A stretch of DNA of 64,000 nt from Moniliella sp. 'wahieum' (lineage: Eukaryota; Basidiomycota; Moniliellomycetes; Moniliellales; Moniliellaceae). Below the pieces are notes generated by a model. It was not told the origin of the DNA and did not search any database. It worked only from the letters and a program-made list of their open reading frames with translations. This document shows positions 44,481-56,971 of this stretch, in pieces. The stretch spans positions 682,001 through 746,000 of the forward strand of contig RSEE01000016.1 in assembly GCA_003971905.1 (NCBI GenBank), written 5' to 3'. Each line of letters begins with the position of its first letter. The first letter of the stretch is position 1. The position numbers were made by a program, and so were the translations under genes.

Positions 44481-47400
44481 TCACACATCCAGCTGGAGGG
44501 CCACGCCCTCCTCGTCTACTGCAGCAGCCCGGAGCGCACGCCGCTTCTTTTTGGGCGAGTCCAACGTCGGCTTCAACAAGTGCAAGCTCGCGTCCGACAA
44601 GTCCACCTCGATGTGGGTGCTGGTCGGACGGCGGTTCACCTCGGCAGCTGCGTCCGACAAGATGCCCGCCGGCACCCGACTAGCGCTGGGTTTGCGTTCG
44701 CGCTTGGTGGAGCCAGTGCGGTTCAGCACCGAGCGCTTGGACTTGAGCGAAGGCGCGAAAGATGCGGCGGCCTGAATCGCCGACTTGGAGGGGTGGGTGG
44801 ATTGGAGAAGACCTTTGCCAGTGGCTTGGACGGCTTGGACGGGGCACGTGTGATTTTCTTGCGTGGTGCTTCAGCAGACCCGGATCCCGACCTGGATCCC
44901 GCGTTGGATCCCGCATGAGACACGTTCCACTTGCTGCCAGACAGAACGCGTTCCCTGTGCCGTTGCCGCGTTGCGAGTGTATTGGCGGTGGTGCTGGTCC
45001 GGGCACTGCGACGTTTCAGTGGCGAAGGAGGAGTGACATTCTCAGCCGACTGCTCGTTGAGGGGGTTGAACGTGTCATCATCCTCATCCTCGTCCTCATC
45101 CTCGTCCTCGTCGTCCTCATCCTCCTCGGCATCCTCCTTACCACCCTCTTCTTCTCCTCATCATCTTCCTGTTTCCCCCCCTTCGCCTCAGACACCGTAG
45201 TGGAGTCCACGGAAGGAAGGCGGGGGGTTCGCATATCCAGCATCTGGGCGTGCTCCGTTCCCTGTGTTTCCTTTTCAATATCTTCCTCCTCCCTTGAAGC
45301 GTCAACCTCGATCGTGGTTGCATCGGCCGGATTGGAAAGTAGGTTGGACTCGTGCTCCTGCTCTTGATCAGATACGGACGCCTGCGCAGGCGCCTGTACC
45401 GGCTCCAGTGCTGGTTTCTGTATCGACTCGATCCCCTGTTCCGTCTCTTGCGTAGGTTCTTGCCTCGGCTCCTGCTCCGGCTCTTGTTTTTGCCCCGGCT
45501 CTTGGTCCTGCTCCGTCTCCTGCTCCTGCTCCGACTTGCCGGTGGCGGATGCCAAACTGCAACGGGAAGTAACGCCTTGGGGGGCCCGGTTAGGAGAGAC
45601 GCCGAACGATGCGCGGGGAGCAAAAGCGTTTGGGGTAACCCCGATAGAACGGAAAGGGTCCCCAGGTGTATGGACCTCCGGGATCATGCTTGGCATCATC
45701 CTCCGGACTGGGGTTGACGGTGTTTGGTCCAAAGTGAGACTGGCAACGACGTCCAACGCGTGAGACGGAAGGTCTGACTCGCCGAGCGACGGGGCGCGGG
45801 TGGACGGATGGTTGTGAGTCCTGTCCATGGATTGGAAAGTGGCACTAGCCTCCCTGACCGATTGGTCGTACGAATCTGGGTCGCGGCACAGATCGTTGAG
45901 CAAATCAAGCTTCTTGTTCATCACTTGTTCGCTCAGGCGCAGCTCCTCCTCCAGCCGCTGTTCGTACATGACGCTCATAGCCCGGAGTGCGCGCTCCATC
46001 TCGTCGGCCATTTCAGAACGTACTTCAGCCTCCACCTTGATCACCCTTTGCTCAGCCAAGTAGAGGCGCTGTTGCAACTCCTCGCACTTGGCAATCAACA
46101 AGTCCACCAAGGGGTCCTGTTCATCTTCCTCCCCCTCCTCAATGATGGTGATGTCCATTTGACTGGGGTCCGGGGGTGGCGCTTGGGTGGTCCGTGGGGT
46201 GGCCGACGGACGAACTTGACTCGATACTGTGGAACGGGACGTGCTCAACGCACTCTTCTTCCTCCCGGCCACTCGCAACAGGGGTCAGACTGATCTTTGT
46301 TGGGCTCCGGGGCATGGCGCTCTGGCGTTGTTTGACAACGTTGCCAATGGTGGCGCTAAATTTCATGACCTGCGCATTCTCGTAAAAGCCGCCATCAAAT
46401 GGGTTGGCCGTGATGATCATGACGGTCGTGCCCTCTGCAACAAAGTAGCTCTTGAGCAACGAGGTGAGTTTGGAGGAGTTGTAGGGCACCATCTCTGGCC
46501 TCGCGTTCTCCGCCCCACCCGAAGCCAAGGCAGCCTGAACACGAGCTTGGTTGGAACGAATCTTCTCAATGCAGTGCCCCAAGTTCATCAAGCTCTTGTT
46601 GATGTTGCCAGCCTCTTTCATGCGGACACTGTCGGTGAGCTGGGTGTGCGACATGCGCTCGCTTCCGGCCAGGTCAACAATGCTCATGCGGGAGGTGGTG
46701 TACATGGCCTCCGCGCCAGTCTCACCCGCATGATGGCGAATGATACGAACGGTGAATACGCCATGACTTCGACTGGACACCCGGTTGGCCAACGTGCCAA
46801 ACACAGCCCGGTTCTGTTCTCCGCGACGAATCAGCGCCTGAGCTTCGGCAGCGGACCGCACCTCGTGCTCCGACAGGCCGGCAGCATACTTGCACTGCCC
46901 CTCGGGGTCGCCCGCCGTGTCGGCATCGTTCTGGAGGGGCAGGGCGTGGCGGGTAAGCACCTGTCCCACATCAGTGCCCACTCCGCTTCCCATTCCCCTA
47001 CCCCCAAGGGACCAGTTTTGTTGCCACTTGATGTTGTGCTGGAGGGATCGGCTCCGACATCGAGAAGATCATAAATCTTTTCGTTGTAGACCTCCAGGTA
47101 ACTTACCCAGACGCTGAAGCGGTAGTTCTTGTCGACTTGAAGGGTGGTTGGGTCATGCTCGTACTCGAGCAGGCAGCTGCCCGTGCCAAAGGGGGAACGT
47201 TCTTTGCCATTCTCCAGCCTCTGACGCACGGGGGCGAGACTCAACGGATCAAACTGATTCAGTCCGTCTTGCTTTGGGTGCACCAGCTCCTCAACACCAT
47301 TGAGTCCCTTGGGCCGGATACGACGGGTGCTCAACAGCCCCTCGAGCGAGTTGAACAGAGTATCCAATGTACGTGGCAGCACCCCCGCCTCATGTTTCCG

Positions 47401-47970
47401 ACTCCCGCCGTGAACAGTGTAGGATTTGCCGCTGCAGGTGGTGCCGTAGGTGCAGTACAACCCGCTTTGGCTTTCATTCAAAAGCGCCTCGACCATTGGC
47501 AGGCAGGTTTCTTGGAAAAACTGCGACTGAGATTGGGACGCCGCATCGGCCTCAGCAGGCTGGAACACCTTGGCAAATGAGTACTGCTGTGGAGGACGAG
47601 GCAGCTGAACAGGAAGGAAGCAGAGTCAGGATTCGCTGTGTGCCAACCACGAGCAACCGGAAGGCGGGGGGGGGGGTATATTACACACATCAGGCGGGGG
47701 TTTCATGACAATGTCCGTGTCGCTGTGGACGGTAATGTAAGGCTCGGACGCGGATTTGGACGGATGAGCAGGGCGAAGGCGGAGGTAGGTCTGTCTCAAC
47801 GGTCAGCATTCCATGCGACGGCCATGGTGAGGCGAGGGAGCGTACCTTGATGGGCTCGGCATTGGGAGAGGCACCGGTCGGGAAGGGACGACGACGATCT
47901 TGGAACGCAGCATCTTGGAGGCGGGGCGTGTCGCTGTGGACCGCCGCGATGGACTTCGGGAAGGCAGCAT
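44481..47970 (-). CDS. Kinesin-6 family motor (MKLP/KIF20/KIF23-like)
   Basis: Microtubule motor; kinesin-6 members act at the spindle midzone and in cytokinesis. Introns at 47791–47845 and 47605–47698. Motor: TYLRLRPAHP, QYSFAKVFQPAEADAASQS, P-loop YGTTCSGKSYTV, GVLPRTLDTLFNSLEGL followed by the long insertion typical of kinesin-6, YLEVYNEKIYDLL, switch I NRVSSRSHGVF, switch II VDLAGSER and NINKSLMNLGHCIEKIR. A coiled coil follows (CEELQQRLYLAEQRVIKVEA), then a long Glu/Gln/Asp-rich region and a basic Ser/Pro tail ending EGVALQLDV. Predicted length is about 1,080 aa. Several frame changes, including near 47000 and the acidic run at 45065–45140. The start at 47970 is the first ATG, MLPSRSPSRRS. 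Confidence 0.88.
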
Positions 47971-48432
47971 GGTGGGGGGGAGAACAGACCAGGAGGGCGA
48001 TGGCGGCGAAGATGGTGATCAGGATGCTGGATGGGATGGGGAGTGGCGAGGGGAGGGATGGGACACCGCCCGCAGCGTATCTGCGCTACTGTTGGGCCCC
48101 CCAGCCCATGCCCGCCTCATCACAATCCACCCACCCACCGGACCAGTCGACTTCGACGGCCCGAGGGTAGAGAGCCAGCCAACATGCTGAAACGTACATC
48201 ATTCCATTGTTTCAATGCCACTGGTCACCCTTCATCCCCCCACCGATGAGCGCGTAGGTTGAAGCTTCCAGCCCTAGGCTGCCTGGATCCCCAAGGTGTG
48301 TACACCACTTCTGTCTTTCTTGCTTCCCCAAACTACCACCGGCGCGCCGCTATCAATCAGCCTGTTTATGCGCGGGGAAAGCAACGATTGGTGCAGCTGC
48401 ATTCCTTCCACATCAAGTCCATGGAGTGAAAA
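47971..48432. promoter_or_regulatory. Kinesin upstream region and MPDU1 3' flank
   Basis: Both neighbours lie on the minus strand. No gene or clear TATA box seen in about 460 bp. Confidence 0.4.
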
Positions 48433-49677
48433 TCAATCCAACTTTTGGGGTTTCCCATCGAGGCCAATGACCATATTGCGCTCGTTGCCGTTCCAGTACA
48501 TGAGGAGTTGGACAAAGATGATGGCGTTAAAGACAGTGGCCAAAGCGAATCCCCAAAAGAGGAGCGAATCATTGGTCTCTGTCAAAGTGGTGAATACCCT
48601 GGCCATCGTTCCCGCCAACTGGGCAAAGACGACGATGGCGCTCAGCTGGCCAGGTGCCTTGCGCGTGTGCAGCTCCACCATCTGGGGTACCTTGCTGATG
48701 AGAGAGATGGGGATCGTGAGTGCTTGGAGAAAGGAGAGTAGACCGGAAGCGCACAGGGCAGGGGTGAATAAGAATATGGAAAGCGCGACCATGAGCGCAG
48801 CAGTGATCATGACCCGTCTCTGACGCGCTGCTCAGTTGACCCAGCCGGGATGGGCGCGTAGGCAATGATCAGGAGGGTGATTACCATATCTGCAACGACA
48901 CATGTCAGAAAGAAGAACGGGGGGGCGGGGGACATGGGAGGGACATACTCTGGACCGTTAAGCTGGCATTCTCTCCATATGTGCTGAATGGGATTTGCTT
49001 GCGCACAGCGTATGCCAAACTAATGGTGTACGCCAACACCTCGAGGGCGTACATGCTGAGGCTGATCCCCCGTGCGGAGCCCCCTTGATAATCTTGAGGA
49101 TCTGGGGAATTTTCATGATCGAGCCAAATACGACGATACCCAGCCCGAGACCTTTAGAGATGGACAGCCGGATACAGTGGGTTGAAGTGAGATCAGCGTC
49201 GTAGATTAAGGTCGTGTAACACTCCTGGAGTACGTTCGAGTCAGGAGAACTGCGTAATAGGAGAACGCCAACAGCCAGAACAGACGTACTTCACCAATGA
49301 TGGCCTCTGCTGGGGAACGGAGAAAGAAAGGAATATGATGCGTAAGGCCTTGGAGGGCGGACTGCCACCCTGGTAGCACTACTTTCGGCGCCACCTTGGC
49401 CGCATTGGTGGCAATGGGTGTTGGTTTCAGGGCCGACGCAGCTGACACAGCGGAAGTGGCTGATACGTGTGCAGTGTAAAACGAAGGCGTGGCAGTCGAG
49501 ACGAGAGTGACGGGAGCAGTCGCATTGACAGCAGATGTCCCAGCCTGTATCGTGGCGGTACTCGAGGCCACATGGGAAATGGCCGCCGCTGGAATCTTGG
49601 CCAGGCGCCCGAGATTGTCCAATGACGTGGAGGAGGATGAGGGAGCTCTGGAAGAGACAGGCGCCATGACTGCACGG
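48433..49677 (-). CDS. MPDU1: MPDU1/Lec35-like PQ-loop protein
   Basis: An ER membrane protein needed for use of mannose- and glucose-P-dolichol in N-glycan and GPI synthesis. The N-terminal part, MAPVSSRAPSSSSTSLDN, is Ser/Thr/Ala-rich and longer than usual. Then ECYTTLIYDADL, SISKGLGLGIVVFGSIMKIP (first PQ-loop), SARGISLSMYALEVLAY and, in the last exon, ISLISKVPQMVELHTRKAPG (second PQ-loop), FWGFALATVFNAIIFVQLLM and GLDGKPQKLD. This matches vertebrate MPDU1 in order and spacing. Introns with GTACGT donors are visible near 49235 and about 48950, and some frame changes occur. Budding yeast lacks this gene. Confidence 0.82.
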
Positions 49678-50209
49678 ACGCCGGGTCGAGAGGCAAGATG
49701 GCCGTTTGTTCGTTGCCGGTGGTCGTGGGTTGTGGGTTGGCGACTACTTGTGCAAATGCAGCCTTGCCCACCGGGGCGAATGCGGTACACCAAATCGAAG
49801 GTGGCACGCGGTGACCGGTGTGACCAGGTGATCTGCAGTGATACGATCGGTGACGCGGGTGACGCTTGCAGCAGGTCATGTGACCCTCTGAGCCGCTCAG
49901 CGCACGCTCAGCAGAACGCTACAGAGTGCATGTTGTGTACGCAATGCAATGTTGAAACATCTACTTGTGCTGTTAGCATTGCTGATCCACATAACGGGAC
50001 AGGAAATGACAACACAGTAAAAGGGGTCCCGCCCAACGACCGTCTGAGAGAGGAGGGGAGTGATGAACAGGTCTCGGCTGCGCTGTTGGAGTTTTGAAGG
50101 CCACACAGCTACCAAACTGGGAATGGCAGCTTTGCCACACTATACTCACGAATGCCCCCATCCTGGGCTTATACTTCAACGTCCACGCACATACATTGAA
50201 TCGGGATTT
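49678..50209. other. MPDU1 upstream region and JIP5 3' flank
   Basis: No gene seen. It is rich in GTGACC/GGTGAC words at 49808–49885, including GGTGACGCGGGTGACGC. Confidence 0.45.
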
Positions 50210-51937
50210 CTAGAGATCATCAAAGAACGACGACTGGCTTCTTTGTCTTGTTGACTGGCCGCCTTCGTCGATGCCGCTCCTACCTGCTTGGCAAATTTGG
50301 GAGCCTTGACCTTCTCCTTTCGCTTCTTGCGGGGGGGTGCATCCGAGTCGCTGTCGGATCCCCAGTCATCCGTTTTATTTTGCTGGTCCTTGGGCGTTGG
50401 TGCAGTTGGTGCAGCTGTTTCCCGATCCGAGTTGGCGTCCGACGTTTCACCATCCGAATCGTCGTCCTCGTCAGAGCTGCTGCTCTCCTCCCCTCGTTCC
50501 TGAAGTTGGTTAAGAACGGCACTGTCGAGCGAACCAGTATCACTGTCACTCTCCGACTCGCTTTCCGTTCCCTCCTCGCCACCACGCGCATTGACCACCT
50601 CATCACCTGGTCCGTCCTCTTCCTCCTCATCCGAATCGTCCGACCCCGCCTCAAATAGCTCGCGTAGGTTGGTGAGACGCACAAACGCCTCGTGACCCAC
50701 GGAGGCCATCCAGTCCTGTGCATGGGTCACGCGCTCAACGGGGAAGCCACCGTGATCGGCGGCAACGCCGATGAGCTTGTGTGGGCTAAAGGTGAGGGAC
50801 GAGAAAAAAAAGGAGGGAGACATTAGCGCATCGAGCCACAACAATACAACGGAGAAGAAACAACGTACTAGAGATCGACGATGCGCACCATGCCATCACT
50901 GCTGCCGGTCAGAAGCGTATCGCCAGAACCATAAGAAGCATCGAGGACGTCAATCGTGTCGACGCTGGCCGGATGGCCAGCCAGACGGTCCACGTGGTCG
51001 GTCATGCCCTTTTCCGGAGACCAGATCGAGATGGGTCCCAGCCCTGTGCCCACCACAAGTTTCTTTCCATTCCGAATCGCACGCACCGACAACAACTCGT
51101 CCTCCTGGTCCGCACTCACCTCCACCCCAGACCGCCACAGGACAGCTTCCTTCTCCGCGCCGGGCTTGATCAATCCTTGCGGCTTGGTTTGCGTACTGGA
51201 CTTGCCAAACCGCAAATCCATCACACTCAACAACCCGTCCCCGGCTACCGCCACCAGACGGTCCCGTGTGCCCTGGGTGGAACTGTTGATGACCTGTTTC
51301 TTGCCCCCCTGTCCATCTCGTTTGATGCGTGAAGGGAGGGTTAGGTTGGGCACCCATGTCAGATCTGTAATCCAATCCGAGTGTTGGTAAACACTTGCGA
51401 GGGACCGGCGCCATCGGCTTGCCGAGCGTCCCAGAGCTTCACCACGCCATCATCGTCACCTGTGACAAAGTGGTGGGCATGCCCAGGAATAGGCAAAATG
51501 CGTGACGGTGCCGTGCTGAAAGGATCGAGGGGAGGGTCAGAAACGGGCTTCCGAGCGAGATGAACGAGAGAAACCTACTCGTGGGCAGCGAGCCATTGGC
51601 GACTGACTTTCCCCGTTGCAACATCGATCGCAGCGAGGGTGCGGTCCTTGGAGATGGTGCGAAGTGTGAGGCCATCGTCGGTAAATCGAGCACCTCGACA
51701 ACTCTTGTTGCCAGGCTTGCTGCTCCAGGAACGGGTGAAAAGGACGCCCTCGTACTTGGACAAGTCCTCCTCCTCCTCGTCTTCGTCTGCGCGCGCGCCG
51801 CCGACCAACAGCGAGTAGTCCACCAGCGCAACACGGCCATTGACCAGCGACCCGGCGAGGAGTGACTTACCCTCGCTCGTCACGTACTGGTCCACATCCA
51901 GCACGTCGCTGCTAAACGGTACGTCGAAGCTCGTCAT
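50210..51937 (-). CDS. JIP5: WD40 protein JIP5/WDR55, ribosome biogenesis
   Basis: A nucleolar WD-repeat protein of 60S biogenesis. Start MTSFDVPFSSDVLDVDQYVT. Blades visible: GARFTDDGLTLRTISKDRTL, HHFVTGDDDGVVKLWDARQ, RLVAVAGDGLLSVMDLR, KLVVGTGLGPISIWSPEKG and GDTLLTGSSDGMVRIVDL, then PHKLIGVAADHGGFPVERV. The C-terminus is acidic and serine-rich (SDSDTGSLDSAVLNQL) followed by a lysine-rich PPRKKRKEKVKAPKFAKQ. Introns 51516–51578 and 50786–50868. The extreme end reads RRS and then, one frame over, FFDDL with a stop at 50210–50212, as expected for the family; read unshifted, it would run to 50176. A further frame change lies near 51395. Confidence 0.9.
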
Positions 51938-52614
51938 GGTCCCGCGAACCGGATCGACGGAAGCATCTATCCAGCCTGGCGATTGGGCTGGGTCTGGAGG
52001 CGGTTGCTTGGACCAAAAAATACCCAGTGGGGCAGCGGCGGAAAATGAATTGCACCGACCTATTTAATTCCCTCGCGTTCCGCCCTTGACGTCACTGCTG
52101 CGTTCATGCAGCCAGTCAGTACGCCGGTCAGTCCAGGCGTCGCTCAGCGCAGTCCTGTGCCCCCCCCCCCACGCCTGCTCGCGCCGCGCTTTATCGAGCT
52201 CGGGCATGTGACGGTGGCGATGGATGCCTTGGGGCGTTGTCACCGAAGAAGGAAGAGACACTATACACGTCGTCGATGCTTCCGATAGACAGATAGACCC
52301 GGATGGCACACTCGTTTGACCTTGGCCAGTCGAGTGCGTAGCGCTCCCGCCTGCCCACCGCCTTCACCAAAGCGTCCCATACAGGCCCAGAGGGGTCGAC
52401 GCGGGGCCAACAAGAGGGAGGTCCTCGCTTTTAGTTACAATCGCTAGACGCATCACAAGCAAAGACTACAAGTGCGCAACCAAGCAGGGGGTTTAGTACA
52501 GAAATAAGGTGCCAGTAAGAAGGTGTGTGTTAACCTGACATAGGCATGGAGGGAGAGTTTGTGGCCCAAGATCAGTGGCTCAACGGCCCGAGTGGGCGAG
52601 GCATAGGAAGGCAA
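51938..52614. promoter_or_regulatory. JIP5 upstream region and actin 3' flank
   Basis: TATTTAAT at 52061–52068 (ATTAAATA on the minus strand) lies about 125 bp upstream of the JIP5 start and may be its TATA-like box. No gene seen in the rest. Confidence 0.4.
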
Positions 52615-53863
<1,249 letters not shown>

Positions 53864-56153
53864 AGTGAGCAAGTAGGGGCGAGGGCGACTGGGGAGGGTG
53901 AGGCGAAGAAGGCGGCGGTGAGGGGTAAGAGGTGGCGGGGACGGAAGAAGGGAGCGCGCACGGAAGAGCGCAGTGCGTAGGCGAGCGCAGCCCGCAGGTC
54001 ACTCACTAGCACTGGGCTCAGCGAGCGCTCGGTCGGAGCATTGGGCTAAGATGAACGTGAACGTTCAACCTGAACTTGAACCGTTGTTCAGCCGCTGAGT
54101 CGCTGAGGCTCAGCCAGTGCGCAGCCTGAGGCGCTGCGCGCTGAGCAGCTGCGCACCAGCCACCCCAGCGCTGAGCAGCTCACCGGTCTCTATCATCGAC
54201 ACCCATCATAGTCGCTACTCACTGGTCGCCGCAGTCGGATTGCCGCAGCAAGCACGGCGATGACAGGGCACAGCAGGGCACAGCAGGCACAGCGGAGAGC
54301 ATCGCACCATGCATCATCCAATCCATGACACCATGGCCGCACAGGGGCCGTGTGCCGGGAACCAGGCGACGCTGCGCAATCGCAGCTGCGGGAAGCTGGG
54401 GAACGAGGAATGCTTAATCTGGAAAGAGTTGGGCGATTTCAATTTCAGTTGCCATGGCCGTAGCTGCTGACCAGCGCCGAGGCTCAGCGCTTAGGCTGAG
54501 CCCTGCTGAGGAGCATCAGCGGCTGACGCTTCCTAGGACCTGACCGGCTTAACAAGCGGAACCCCAGTCGTCCTGCGTGGCCTTCGCCCCGCAGACAGCG
54601 CCCGTGGCGCAGCAGCAGCGGCAGCTGAGGCTAAGTACGTCCACGTGGGTGCTTTCTCTCCAACACACGAGCGTGGCACCCTACTACAGGTCATCCCTTT
54701 GGCCATCTCGCCTTTGCCCAAACAACCGTGAGCGCCGGCACGAGAACTGAACGGCTTTCTTGGCAGTATTGTCTCTTAGTCCCTGGCGTCGCAAGTGCTG
54801 TTGCTAGCCTTGCTCTGGCTTGCGGGGAAACAGCTTAGCCTCTTGCAACTGAAACAGTGGCTCACTTCTTGGTCAAAGGGGGCTCGTGCCTCACCGTGCA
54901 CACTCATCAGGCCTTGAACCAACCCCAGCCTGCCCCTGCTGGCAGCAGTACTCTCTGCTCGTACCTCATTAAATCGCTCTTCGGTATCTCTACGGTGCTC
55001 CGATGCGCAGTAAGACAGACCGAGCTCGCAATATCTTCATCCTTCCTTCATTTCGTGTAACAGTTAATCGTGTGAACCCGTCCTTTCCATCGGAGTATCC
55101 TTCAACACTGGTATCAACTGATTAGATCCCATGGATCCATCTGCGATCACCTGGTCCGTTGTGCTCCCTTCTCATCGTCCATTGCCGCTGCGATGTCTCT
55201 TTCTCCATGTTTACAGGGGCACAGTGGTCGTCTCACCGACCCCCACGGCCCAGAATCCCAATACTTACTTGGAAAGTCTAAGTGCCACTGGCCAATTAGC
55301 TGGCCGATCTCGAAACCAAGAGAAGGAGAGTTTACCCGCCTCGAAGTCCAGCTAGGAAGGCATGAAGTGCACCTGTCCGATGTATGGCAACAGACAAGGG
55401 GGTTTCATCCACCGACATTATTGCCACACGAGTTGGGTATCTTACCTCTGGCAAAATATATGGCAAAACAAACCCGGAAAATGAGAGGAGCATCGTGTCC
55501 AGTGTAGCAATATGGCTGTCACTGATTCGGTCTCAAAAATTGCCTTATTCTGTTCTTTGTGGCGAACATATGCCGCATCGATGCAGCCACAAAACCCACA
55601 CCGATGATTAAGTGCTCTCTTCCCCACGACAGGTTCTTTGTCTTTTGGCCTCCGGAACGACCTTTCATGTGAACTCTCCCAGGCGAGTAGGTCTGTACAA
55701 GAACATTGATAGACATTCAGCGTCGTACTCACGCATATTGTCCCATGTCTTCCGTGCTACTCGCGGTCGAGTCGAATGCGCCCGAAAGGCTTGTGAATAA
55801 TACAAACCAACACGCAACTAATATATATGCTCGATGGTGCGGGCGGGTATGGAATGTAACGTATGCCTTTATCGGGTGGCGGGACCACGACCGACCTTGG
55901 GGCATCTTGGTAGGGAGTTTGGGCATGCCAACGAGTGGAGGGTTAAGTTGTGGACTGGTGGGGGGAAGCCGGGGGTAAATGGATACCTTTTGCACTCGGC
56001 ACCCTACTCCTCATTTAACCCCAATTCCGCCTCGGCGGAAAAACAGGGTGGGTGTGGCCTCGTCAGCGACTGCGAGTTGAGGAGGAGCTCCCATAACCCA
56101 CCACTGCACCTACACCAACACCCACCCCAACACCACTACCCCAGCTGCCCACA
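53864..56153. other. Long gene-free region between actin and the proteasome gene
   Basis: 2.3 kb with no recognised gene. 54053–54090 has TTCAACG-like words. 54090–54530 is rich in GCTGAG/CTCAGC words that can pair with one another. 54860–55980 is clearly less GC-rich than its surroundings and may hold a decayed insertion. The last 150 bp are the proteasome gene leader. Confidence 0.45.
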
Positions 56154-56836
56154 ATGAGTATTATGGAGTACAACGGCGGGTCGGTCATCGCAATGACCGG
56201 CAAGAACTGTGTCGCAATCGCCACCGACCTGCGTCTGGGCAATCAGGCCCTCCTCGTCAGCAACACCTTCCCCAAGGTCTTCAGTATCACCCAAGGCGTA
56301 TGTTGGTCTTCCCGGCCTCGCCTCCGACGTGGACACACTCAGGACACTATTCCGCCAGCGCACCAATCTCTACACCATGAAGGAGAACCGCGAGATTGAG
56401 CCCTACACCCTGGCCAAGCTCGTGAGTTCGACGCTGTACGAGCGCCGCTTTGGACCGTACTTTGTGGAGCCCGTCGTTGCCGGCTTGGACAAGGACAACA
56501 AGCCCTTCATCACCTCCATGGACTTGATTGGCAACATGACCTTGCCCAATGACTTTGCTGTGGCTGGCACAGCATCAGAAACCATGTTTGGTATGGCCGA
56601 GGGGCTGTGGGAACCCGATCTTCGCCCGACCAGCTGTTCGAGTCGATCTCCCAGACCATCATGGGTGCGCTGGAGCGCGACGCACTCTCCGGCTATGGTA
56701 TCTGGTGCGGGTCATGTACGTCCTCTCTCCTCCCCACCTCCGCCCTTCATCTAGGAATGCTTTGGGCTGACTTTTGAATTTGTGCAGTACGCCGGACAAG
56801 GTGATTGAGCGGACACTCAAGTCGCGGCAAGATTGA
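56154..56836 (+). CDS. PUP3: 20S proteasome subunit beta-3
   Basis: A non-catalytic beta ring subunit. Start [19 protein letters not shown], then [74 protein letters not shown] and [11 protein letters not shown]. The end, after an intron (56716–56787, GTACGT), reads [15 protein letters not shown], matching the yeast KMRQD end. The length of about 205 aa is normal. Frame changes near 56300, 56622 and 56703 each fit loss from a short G or C run (for example GGGTGCGG read as GGTGCGG). As a beta-3 subunit it needs no catalytic threonine, and none is seen. Confidence 0.95.
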
Positions 56837-56971
56837 ATTCTGTATTTTTCCTGGGGCACACAGCCATGCCATGAGTGTAGTCTGGTGTTTCTATAGCTGA
56901 AGCAAGCTAGATGGGAACTCGCATTCGTAGTTTAGGGCATGCATCGACCGAGGGTGAGGGGTGGCATAGGG

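Noticed and set aside
46229-47074. 281-aa plus-strand open frame
   Set aside because: Antisense to the kinesin motor domain.
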